DNA of 20,815 nucleotides from contig CAZHGD010000133.1 of the NCBI GenBank assembly GCA_964531735.1, forward strand, positions 1 through 20,815. Reading direction: 5' to 3'. The notes under the pieces were generated by a model. It did no database searches, was not told the origin of the DNA, and worked only from the letters and a program-made list of their open reading frames with translations. Both the position numbers and the translations under genes were made by a program. Source of the DNA: CAZHGD01 sp964531735. Its GTDB lineage: Bacteria > Armatimonadota > UBA10988. Position 1 is the stretch's first letter; every line of letters starts with the position of its first letter. Positions 13,772 to 19,856 of this stretch are shown piece after piece.

Positions 13772-14844
13772 TCAGTGTCCCAACTCGGTGATGCGCACCG
13801 CGAAGTGGTCCTCGACGACCACCACTTCGCCACGCGCGATGCAGCGGTCGTTGACGAACAGCTCCACGGGTTCGCCGGCCACCTTGTCCAGCTCGATCAG
13901 GTAGCCCGGTCCGAGCTTCAGGATCTCCTCGATGGTGACATCGGTGCGACCGATCTCCGCCGTCACCGTGAGGACGACGTCGGACAGCAGGTCGAGGTCG
14001 CCGACGGTGCTCTGCGTGACCTTCGGCCGACCGGCCGGCGCGGCTGCCGGCGCGGCCGCCGGCATCGAGATGGTCGGCGTCGGTGGCGGTTTGGGCGCGC
14101 TGGTCGGCGCCGGCCCCATGACCCGCGACTCGGCTTCGGCCATGTTGGCGTTGGCCTCGGACTCGGCCTGCGCCCAGAGCGCGTCGAGCGTGGCCTGGTC
14201 GAGCAGCCCGCCGCCGCCCATCAGGCCCTCGTCCGCATCATCGTCCGGCCGCAGCAGGGCATCGATGGTGGCCTGATCGAGATCGCCGCCAGTGTCCTCG
14301 GTACCCAACATGCGGTCGATGGTGGACTGATCGAGCGTGCCTCCAGCCGCTGCGCCGCCACCCGTGGTGCCTTGCTGCAGCAGCGCGTCGAGCTCGGCCT
14401 GGTCCAACGGGCCGTCGCTCGCGAACGACTGCGGCGCGGCGGGCGCGGCCGCGCCGGCCATCAGGGCATCGATCTCGGCCTGGTCGATGTCGCCGCTGTC
14501 GTCGGCCGCGCCCGCGGCACCGGCCATCAGGGCATCGATCTCGGCCTGGTCGATGTCGCCGCTGTCGTCGGCNNNNNNNNNNNNNNNNNNNNNNNNNNNN
14601 NNNNNNNNNNNNNNNNNNNNNNNNNNNNNNNNNNNNNNNNNNNNNNNNNNNNNNNNNNNNNNNNNNNNNNNNCGCCGGCCATCAACGCATCGATCGCCGC
14701 CTGATCGATTGCGCCGCTGTCTTCGGCCTCGCCGGCCATCATGGCATCGATCGTCGCTTGGTCGAGACCACCCTCTGACTCGTCACCGGCTGGTTGCGCC
14801 GGCTGGTCTTCGGGTCGCTCGTCCCGTGGCGAATCGTCGGCCAT
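13772..14844 (-). CDS. FliN/FliY-like switch protein with a tandem array of FliM-type CheY-docking motifs (interrupted by assembly gap)
   Basis: A flagellar switch protein in the position where fliM is expected, between fliL and fliN. The C-terminal 70 or so residues (from about 13993 to 13775) are one SpoA domain: ILKLGPGYLIELDKVAGEPV, then CIARGEVVVVEDHFAVRITE. The N-terminal region is acidic and repetitive. At least eight copies of a motif such as DIDQAEIDALMAG are visible, two before and six after the gap at 14573-14672. E. coli FliM begins with ILSQAEIDALLNG, its CheY-P docking peptide, so the array looks like many docking sites in series. No FliM middle (CheC-like, FliG-binding) domain is present. 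The linker before SpoA is Pro/Ala-rich. The start is ATG 14844 with AGAGG 5 nt upstream. The 100 placeholder Ns do not keep the frame (a gap of 3n+2 is needed), so the true length is unknown. Confidence 0.85.
14168..14766 (-). repeat. Tandem QAEIDAL-type motif array encoding CheY-docking-like peptides
   Basis: Eight copies of a 12-residue motif are seen at 14731-14766, 14674-14709, 14519-14554, 14453-14488, 14372-14407, 14300-14335, 14246-14281 and 14168-14203. The consensus is [ILP]DQA[ET][IL]DA[LM][LM]. The copies at 14453-14506 and 14519-14572 belong to 66-bp units (22 codons) whose first 53 bases are identical. The other copies have diverged in DNA while keeping Asp-Gln and Ile/Leu-Asp, which implies selection on the protein. 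The array runs into the N gap on both sides. Confidence 0.9.
14573..14672. other. Assembly gap of 100 Ns within the repeat array
   Basis: Exactly 100 N bases, the usual placeholder for a scaffold gap of unknown size. The flanking frames of the switch-protein gene do not join across 100 bases, so the real length differs. The gap lies in near-identical 66-bp repeats, which probably caused the assembly to break. Confidence 0.97.
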
Positions 14845-14865
14845 GGTCACCTCTTCGCGAGCGGC

Positions 14866-15516
14866 TTACTGCATCACGAACTCGCTCAGGTAGATATCAT
14901 GCACCGGCACCTTGGCCTCCGTCAAGATCTCGTTGAAGCGCTTCATGATCGCCTCCTTGAAGGCCTGCTTGTCCTTCGGACGCAGCATGTCGTCGTAGTG
15001 GCGACTGCTCAGTTCGTGGATGAGGGCGTCATTGAGCTGGGCCGAGCGAGTGCTGAGCAGGTGCAGCAGGCGCGTGCACTTGGGGCCCGGCTCCTTCTTC
15101 TTCTTCGACTTCTTCTCGCCCTCGCCGCCTTCGCCGCCGCTCTTCTCCTTGCCCTCGGCGGCCAGCGCGGCCACTTTGGCGCGGAAGAACTCGGCATCGT
15201 CAGGCTCGAGGTCGAAGGCCATTTCGATCTTGACCCGCACATAGCGGTCGCCCTCGGCCAGGTTGACGGTCTGCGTGGCCAAGGCGAACGTCACCGTCTC
15301 ACCGGTGGCCTTCTCCTCTTCCTCTTCGGTCGTCGCCTCTTTGGCCTTGGTCGCCGCGGCGTTGGGCTTGCTCATGAACTTGACCAAGCCGCCGGCGATC
15401 GGGAAGACCACCAGCGCGGTCACGATCACCGCCACCATCGGTGACTTGCCTTTCGCCGGCGGAGCCGGCGGCGGCGCAGCCGGGGCGGCCGCTTCCGGAT
15501 TTGGCACCTGAGCCAT
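14866..15516 (-). CDS. fliL: Flagellar basal body-associated protein FliL
   Basis: FliL is a single-pass inner-membrane protein that forms a ring around the stator units and supports torque. The 216-residue product has a Pro/Ala-rich cytoplasmic N-terminus and one transmembrane helix at about residues 27-48 (MVAVIVTALVVFPIAGGLVK). A Glu/Lys-rich linker precedes the stomatin-like periplasmic domain (VNLAEGDRYVRVKIEMAFDL near residues 84-103). The C-terminus EILTEAKVPVHDIYLSEFVM is typical of FliL. Residues 120-146 are an insertion of Gly, Glu and Lys that lengthens the family's usual 150-180 residues. The gene lies 21 bp upstream of the repeat-bearing switch gene and 16 bp downstream of motA. 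Confidence 0.93.
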   Translation of the reverse strand: MAQVPNPEAAAPAAPPPAPPAKGKSPMVAVIVTALVVFPIAGGLVKFMSKPNAAATKAKEATTEEEEEKATGETVTFALATQTVNLAEGDRYVRVKIEMAFDLEPDDAEFFRAKVAALAAEGKEKSGGEGGEGEKKSKKKKEPGPKCTRLLHLLSTRSAQLNDALIHELSSRHYDDMLRPKDKQAFKEAIMKRFNEILTEAKVPVHDIYLSEFVMQ

Positions 15517-15532
15517 GGTCGTCTCTCCTCAG

Positions 15533-16282
15533 TCAGGCCACCTGGACCCGCAGCGCGGGCGGCCCAGCGGCCACCAGTTGCTCCTCGAGCCGACGTGGAT
15601 GCACACCGGCAGCGATGGCCAGGAGGCCATCAATCCAGAGCTCGTTCACGGCTGCCGCGCGTGCCGCGGCGTGCCGCCGGCGGCACGCTTGCGGATGACA
15701 CACGAACCAGCCCAACAGGAAACCGTAGATGGTGGCGGAGCAGGCCGCCGCCACGGTCGCTTGCGCCACCGGGCCAGGCTGCTGCAGCGCCACGCTCATC
15801 TGGATCAGCGACAGCAGCACGCCGCCGTTGACGGCACCGCGCCCGAGCACCGCCCACAGGCGAGCCGGCGCCTCATCGACGTCGCGCAGTTGCTGCGCCG
15901 TCCGCCGGAGCGCCGCCTCCAGCGCGACCGCATCGGCCCCGTCGGCCACCAGCCGGACGCCTTGGGCCTCGATGGACGAACGGCACGGCGCCAACTCACG
16001 CTCCAGGCCACGCGCCCCGTCCGAGCGGTACCGCGCCGCCAGCGCCACCAGCCGCTGCTGTGTCCGGGCGCGGTCGTCGGCCGGCAGCGGCTGCAACAGC
16101 GGCCGCCACTCGCTCGGCGCATGGCAGACCAGCGCATAGCCGCCGGCCAGCAGTAGCACCAGCCCGTAGGTACTCAGGCTGTCCACCGGCCGGCCGCTAG
16201 TGGCCAGGTGCCAGGCCACACCCAGCACACTCGCCACCACCAGGTAGCCGCACCATATCGATGTTCGAAGCTCTGTTTTCAT
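15533..16282 (-). CDS. motA: Divergent MotA-like flagellar stator protein
   Basis: A 249-residue membrane protein with MotA architecture: two N-terminal transmembrane helices (about 8-27 and 37-55), a cytoplasmic domain of about 95 residues, and two more helices at about 151-169 (GAVNGGVLLSLIQMSVALQ) and 174-196 (ATVAAACSATIYGFLLGWFV). The C-terminal tract VNELWIDGLLAIAAGVHPRRLEEQL matches MotA's REMIIEGILAIQEGENPRxIEEKL. MotA is the proton- or sodium-driven stator ring around MotB. Similarity is weak elsewhere, but the conserved Pro before helix 4 (PGPVAQATVAAA) is kept. The gene starts with an ATGA overlap on the M14 peptidase gene and lies just before fliL. No motB follows, although motA is usually next to motB. 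Confidence 0.8.
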   Translation of the reverse strand: MKTELRTSIWCGYLVVASVLGVAWHLATSGRPVDSLSTYGLVLLLAGGYALVCHAPSEWRPLLQPLPADDRARTQQRLVALAARYRSDGARGLERELAPCRSSIEAQGVRLVADGADAVALEAALRRTAQQLRDVDEAPARLWAVLGRGAVNGGVLLSLIQMSVALQQPGPVAQATVAAACSATIYGFLLGWFVCHPQACRRRHAAARAAAVNELWIDGLLAIAAGVHPRRLEEQLVAAGPPALRVQVA

Positions 16283-17313
16283 CTCGGCGACCGTCTGTAC
16301 TCATCATCGTCAAGGTAGCCTGAGAACTTAGCTCCGGCCGCGACCACCAGTAGATAGCACCAGATGGCCCACTGCGGCCGGAACGGCGCCGGCTGCGGCC
16401 CGCCCGCCTGCGAGGCCGGCATCGGCACCGGCCTGGGCGCCGGCGCCGCTTTGGGCGCCAGCCGCGGCGGGGCCCAGGCCGACAGGTCGCGGCCGCGTTC
16501 CAACACAGGTCCTAGAGCGTTGGCGCGCCGATCCAGTTCGGCCACCAACAGGGCCAGCGCTCGCGCCTCCGGATCGGCACGGTCATCGCCCGTCTCCAGG
16601 AGGAACGCCGGCGTCTGGTGTCGCGCCGCGAAGTGGCGGTGGGCCAGCGATACCGGATGGCGCCCCAGGTGCGTGGCCACCCCGCGCAGTGGCTCACCGA
16701 GAGCCTGCTGCTGTGCCACCACCCGAGCCACCAACTGCCGCGACGCATCGTCCTGCGCCGCCGAGCCGGGCTGGCCGACCTCGAACCACTCCATCCAGTC
16801 CGACTGCACGCGCCGGCCACCGACCACACCGGTGAACCCGTGCACGTCCACGACGACGTGTGGCTTCCAGCGCCCGAACACCTCCATGACGACCTGTGTC
16901 TCGGGCTGCGTCTGCGCCTCCCAGTCACGGTTGAGGTCGACGCCGAGGCCGTTGTCGCGCGTCCCGGCCGCCAGGCCATCCGGGTTGATCAGCGGCATCA
17001 GCAGCACCGCCACCCGTTCGAACCGGGCCGCCCGCATCGCCTCGGCCCGGAGCCAGAGCAACGCGGCCCGCGTCGGGCAGCCTTCGTCGCCGTGCTGCCC
17101 GGCCACCACCAGCACCCGCATCTGGCCGGCCACCTGCTCGGGGCGAGCCGTCGCAATGACCAAGGGCAGGTCACGCCCGCCCGGCGTGGTGCCGGCCACC
17201 TCATACCACAGGTGGCCGGCGCGGCCACACAGGGCCGCCGCCTCGGCAGCCACGGCCTCGGGCGTAGCGCCCGCCGCAGCCGCGGTGACCAGCGCCAGGA
17301 GTGCGGCAATCAC
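16279..17313 (-). CDS. Membrane-anchored M14-family zinc carboxypeptidase within the flagellar operon
   Basis: A 344-residue exported peptidase of the M14 family (zinc carboxypeptidases). The zinc ligands are H74 and E77 in QHGDE, and H158 in VDVHGF. N128-R129 in VDLNRDWE is the substrate-carboxylate motif, and E240 in FLLETGDD is the catalytic Glu. All family key residues are present, so the enzyme is probably active. The N-terminus (MIAALLALVTAAAAG) is a signal-like hydrophobic segment and the C-terminus has a transmembrane helix near residues 313-331 (PQWAIWCYLLVVAAGAKFS), so the catalytic domain should face the periplasm. The start is GTG 17313, overlapping the flbD stop as GTGA; the stop overlaps the motA start as ATGA. 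Peptidoglycan-cleaving M14 enzymes (for example the Csd4/Pgp1 and gamma-D-glutamyl-meso-diaminopimelate types) suggest wall remodelling at the motor, but this is inferred. Confidence 0.87.
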   Translation of the reverse strand: MIAALLALVTAAAAGATPEAVAAEAAALCGRAGHLWYEVAGTTPGGRDLPLVIATARPEQVAGQMRVLVVAGQHGDEGCPTRAALLWLRAEAMRAARFERVAVLLMPLINPDGLAAGTRDNGLGVDLNRDWEAQTQPETQVVMEVFGRWKPHVVVDVHGFTGVVGGRRVQSDWMEWFEVGQPGSAAQDDASRQLVARVVAQQQALGEPLRGVATHLGRHPVSLAHRHFAARHQTPAFLLETGDDRADPEARALALLVAELDRRANALGPVLERGRDLSAWAPPRLAPKAAPAPRPVPMPASQAGGPQPAPFRPQWAIWCYLLVVAAGAKFSGYLDDDEYRRSPR

Positions 17314-17561
17314 TGCTCTTCCTCTGGCTCAGGCTGGTTCCAGCGCGACGGCAGTATGCCCATCGCGCCGCCCACCAGGCCTTCGAACACGGCCCGCTTG
17401 TAGGCGATCACGCGCGACAGGATCTGGTCGATCGTCTCGCGGACCACGTACACCTTGCCGTTGCTCAGCCGCAGCACGGTGTCCGGCGTCGCTTCAGCCG
17501 TCTCGATCAGATCGGCGTTCAGCATGAACTGCGAACCATCCAGACGGTGTACTCGGATCAT
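17310..17561 (-). CDS. flbD: Flagellar protein FlbD (SwrD-like)
   Basis: A small soluble protein of the FlbD family, found between flgE and motA/fliL in many non-enteric operons; the Bacillus relative SwrD increases flagellar power. The 83-residue sequence follows the family closely: MIRVHRLDGSQFMLNADLIE at the start, then TPDTVLRLSNGKVYVVRETI and DQILSRVIAYKRAVFEGLVG. The frame is open upstream to 17645, but homology starts at ATG 17561. The C-terminus extends in an acidic tail (EPEEEQ). The TGA overlaps the peptidase start codon. Confidence 0.93.
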   Translation of the reverse strand: MIRVHRLDGSQFMLNADLIETAEATPDTVLRLSNGKVYVVRETIDQILSRVIAYKRAVFEGLVGGAMGILPSRWNQPEPEEEQ

Positions 17562-17601
17562 GGCCTTCGCCCTACGCCTTTGCGGCCGAGGTCGGTGTGC
17601 C

Positions 17602-17636
17602 GCCGCCCGCCGCCCCCACGCGGGGCGGCGGGCGGC
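17602..17636 (-). terminator. Perfect 15-bp GC hairpin between flgE and flbD
   Basis: GCCGCCCGCCGCCCC (17602-17616) pairs without mismatch with 17622-17636 around a 5-nt loop (CACGC). All stem pairs are G-C. It lies in the 83-bp spacer between the flgE stop (17645) and the flbD start (17561), inside the operon. There is no T run on the minus strand after it, so it is more likely an RNA stability or processing element or an attenuator than a full terminator. Confidence 0.6.
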
Positions 17637-17644
17637 CCGCGTCA

Positions 17645-18892
17645 CTAGCGCTTCAGGCTCAGGGCGTCCTGGAGCAACTCGTCCGCCGTGGTGATCATCC
17701 GCGTCGCGGCCTGGTAGCCACGCTGCAGCACGATCATCTCGGTCAGTTCGCCGGCCAGGTCGACGTTCGACATTTCCAGGGTCTGCGACTGGACCGTGCC
17801 CACACCCGAACTGCCGGCGATCAACTGCTGCGGCGAACCGCTGTTGGCCGACTGCTGGAAGAGGTTGCTGCCCTTGCGGTTGAGGCCCTGGACGTTCGAG
17901 AAGTTGGCGATGACCAGTTTGGCCAACGGCCGCGTCTGACCGTTGCTGAACACGGCCGAGACCGTGCCGGTGTCGTCGGTGGTGACGTCGGTCAGCGAAC
18001 CAGGCGGGAAGCCGTCCTGGTTGGTGGCCTGCACGATGGCGTTGGCCGAGAACTGCGTCATGCGGGTCATGTCGAGCGTGATGGCCTGCGGGTCGGTACC
18101 GCCGGTCGTCACGCCGCCACTGGCCACGGTCACGGTGGCCGTGCCGGTGCCGCCGGAGGTCACGTCACCGACGCTGTTGAACACCAGCGCGCCGCTGCCC
18201 ACAGTGGTCGGACCGCTGCCCACGCTGGCGGTCCAGTTCCAGGTGTTGGCCGTGGCGCTCTTGGTGAACACCACGTTCATCACGTGCGACACACCGAAGC
18301 TGTCGTAGTAGCGGTACTGCATCGACGTCGTGCCGGCCGTGGCCGTGCTCGCGTCCAGGTTGCCCGCGATGGTCGCGCTCGACGTGCCCTTGGCGTTCAG
18401 CGTCAAGCCGGGCGGAATGATGATGTCCTGCGCCAGAGCACCCGGCGGCACCGTGCCGGTCGTGGTGTCGTAGACCAGGCCCTGCACGGCCAAGCCGCTG
18501 GCGGCGTGGCTCAGGCGCCCGTTGGCGTCCATGGTGAGGGCGCCATCGCGCGTGTAGTAGTCATTGCCGCCGGCGTCCTTGAGCATGAAGAAGCCCTTGC
18601 CCAGGATGGCCAGGTCGAGGTTCTCACCCGTGTTGGTCAGCGAGCCCTGCGAGTAGTTGGTGGCCGTGCTGCCCAGCCGGACACCGGCCCCGGCTTCCAG
18701 CGGGTCCAGACCGGCCATGCCGTCGGAGGCACCGCGCGCGGTGCGCAGGGTCTGCGAGAACAGGGTCTTGAACGTGGCACGCTGGGACTTGAAGCCCGTC
18801 GTGTTCATGTTCGCGATGTTGTTCGAGTGGACGTCCATGCCGAGCGAATGCGTCTGCATGCTGCTCAAGGCATTCGAGAAAGTGCGAGCCAT
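17645..18892 (-). CDS. flgE: Flagellar hook protein FlgE
   Basis: FlgE forms the flexible hook between the rod and filament. The 415-residue protein has the N-terminal rod/hook helix (MARTFSNALSSMQTHSLGMD, with VHSNNIANMNTTGFKSQRA), which matches the flg_bb_rod family. The domain-1 signature LAILGKGFFMLKD lies near 93-105, followed by YYTRDGALTMDANGRL. The middle is Ser/Thr/Gly-rich. The C-terminal helical domain ends with SNVDLAGELTEMIVLQRGYQ and TADELLQDALSLKR. The ATG at 18892 is preceded by AGGAGG with a 6-nt spacer, a strong site suited to an abundant protein. The upstream spacer of 129 bp contains a 7-bp hairpin (18932-18952). Confidence 0.97.
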   Translation of the reverse strand: MARTFSNALSSMQTHSLGMDVHSNNIANMNTTGFKSQRATFKTLFSQTLRTARGASDGMAGLDPLEAGAGVRLGSTATNYSQGSLTNTGENLDLAILGKGFFMLKDAGGNDYYTRDGALTMDANGRLSHAASGLAVQGLVYDTTTGTVPPGALAQDIIIPPGLTLNAKGTSSATIAGNLDASTATAGTTSMQYRYYDSFGVSHVMNVVFTKSATANTWNWTASVGSGPTTVGSGALVFNSVGDVTSGGTGTATVTVASGGVTTGGTDPQAITLDMTRMTQFSANAIVQATNQDGFPPGSLTDVTTDDTGTVSAVFSNGQTRPLAKLVIANFSNVQGLNRKGSNLFQQSANSGSPQQLIAGSSGVGTVQSQTLEMSNVDLAGELTEMIVLQRGYQAATRMITTADELLQDALSLKR

Positions 18893-19021
18893 CTCTATCC
18901 TCCTGGAGGGACCACGGCGTCAGCCGTCCGCCGGACCGTTGTCTCCGGTCCGCCTGCAGGGCCTCCTCCACGAGGACCAGCCCCAGTCCCTTTCACTCGA
19001 TTGCCGCTAACTGGTGCTCGC
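18893..19021 (-). other. 129-bp flgE leader spacer with a 7-bp hairpin
   Basis: This is the longest spacer inside the flagellar operon. It holds an inverted repeat CGGACCG...CGGTCCG (18932-18952, loop of 7) and ends in the strong flgE ribosome binding site (AGGAGG at about 18899-18904). No good promoter was seen. It could act as an mRNA stabiliser for the highly expressed hook gene. Confidence 0.4.
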
Positions 19022-19405
19022 CTAGGCGATCACCATGCTGTCGATGTTCGTGAACACGCGCTCCTTGAGCGCGTCCTGATCGGCCACCGTGACCACGGTC
19101 CGGTTGCCGACACCCACCACAAAGGCCGCCTGGTCGACCAGCACCAGCGTCGTCCGCGAGCCCTTGGAGGCCGCTCGGTCCACCCCGTCGTTCAGGCGGT
19201 CCATCAGGCTGTCATCCAGCCGGATCCCGCGCTGCTCGAGCCGCTCCAGGGCGTGCTTCGAGAACTCCACCTGCGACTTTTGGCCGGTGGCGGTGGTGGT
19301 CGCCGCGGCCAGCGCTTCAGCAAACCGGGTGTCCCCGGTCTTCTTCGGCGCCGTGGCCTCGGACTGACGGGTTTCCTGGGCTTGTCGGATTGGGTCGAGC
19401 CTCAT
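19022..19405 (-). CDS. TIGR02530-family flagellar operon protein
   Basis: A 127-residue protein found between flgD and flgE in many Firmicutes, spirochaete and Thermotoga-type operons. Its exact role is unknown. The conserved tract KHALERLEQRGIRLDDSLMD followed by RLNDGVDRAASKGSRTTLVL and VDQAAFVVGVGNRTVVTV matches the family. The end DALKERVFTNIDSMVIA is also typical: the last residues give the T-N-I-D-S motif. No signal peptide or membrane segment is visible, so it is probably cytoplasmic or exported by the flagellar system. The gene starts 28 bp after the flgD stop codon. Confidence 0.88.
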   Translation of the reverse strand: MRLDPIRQAQETRQSEATAPKKTGDTRFAEALAAATTTATGQKSQVEFSKHALERLEQRGIRLDDSLMDRLNDGVDRAASKGSRTTLVLVDQAAFVVGVGNRTVVTVADQDALKERVFTNIDSMVIA

Positions 19406-19433
19406 GGCACTCTCCTCTCTGACCGGCGTCAGG

Positions 19434-19841
19434 TCAGCTGATCTGCGTCACGGCACTGTAGGGCACCTGGTTCTCGCCCACGTACAGGGTTGCCACCCCG
19501 TCCTTCAGGCCCACCTTGGTGACCTGACCCTCAATGGCCTGGTCATTGACCGTCGCCTTGATGGTCTTGCCGACCAGCGCCGCCGCGCCTTGCAGCGACT
19601 GCTGGCTCATCAGGTTCGCCATCTGCTCGTTCAGGCTGTACTGCTGCTGCATACTGCTGAGCGTCGACACCTGCTGCATGAACTGCTGCGTGTCGGTGCC
19701 CTGGAGCGGATCCTGGTACTTCATCTGCGCCATGAGCAGCTTCAGGAACGCCTGCGGGTCCAGATCCGAGGAACCGGTCCTCGTGCTGGTCGCACTCCGG
19801 ATGGCGTCGTAGGTGGGCAGTTGTTGAATGGTAGTGGACAT
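19434..19841 (-). CDS. flgD: Flagellar hook capping protein FlgD
   Basis: FlgD caps the growing hook and allows FlgE to polymerise. The 135-residue product is short, as in Firmicutes, compared with about 230 residues in enterics. It keeps the N-terminal signature LDPQAFLKLLMAQMKYQDPL then FMQQVSTLSSMQQQYSLNEQ, followed by a small beta domain (GAAALVGKTIKATVNDQAIE). The long Ig/tudor part of enteric FlgD is missing. I chose ATG 19841 because AGGAGG lies 4 nt upstream; GTG 19844 is too close to it. The fliK stop lies 15 bp upstream, so the two are adjacent in one operon. Confidence 0.94.
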   Translation of the reverse strand: MSTTIQQLPTYDAIRSATSTRTGSSDLDPQAFLKLLMAQMKYQDPLQGTDTQQFMQQVSTLSSMQQQYSLNEQMANLMSQQSLQGAAALVGKTIKATVNDQAIEGQVTKVGLKDGVATLYVGENQVPYSAVTQIS

Positions 19842-19856
19842 CACGCCTCCTTTCGG

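Noticed and set aside
14168..14766. Spaced repeats as a possible CRISPR array
   Set aside because: The copies are in frame, degenerate at the DNA level and encode a conserved peptide in a switch gene; no cas genes are near.
16279..17313. M14 protein as a MotB replacement
   Set aside because: Its membrane helix is C-terminal and lacks the ion-binding Asp that MotB needs, so direct substitution is not supported.
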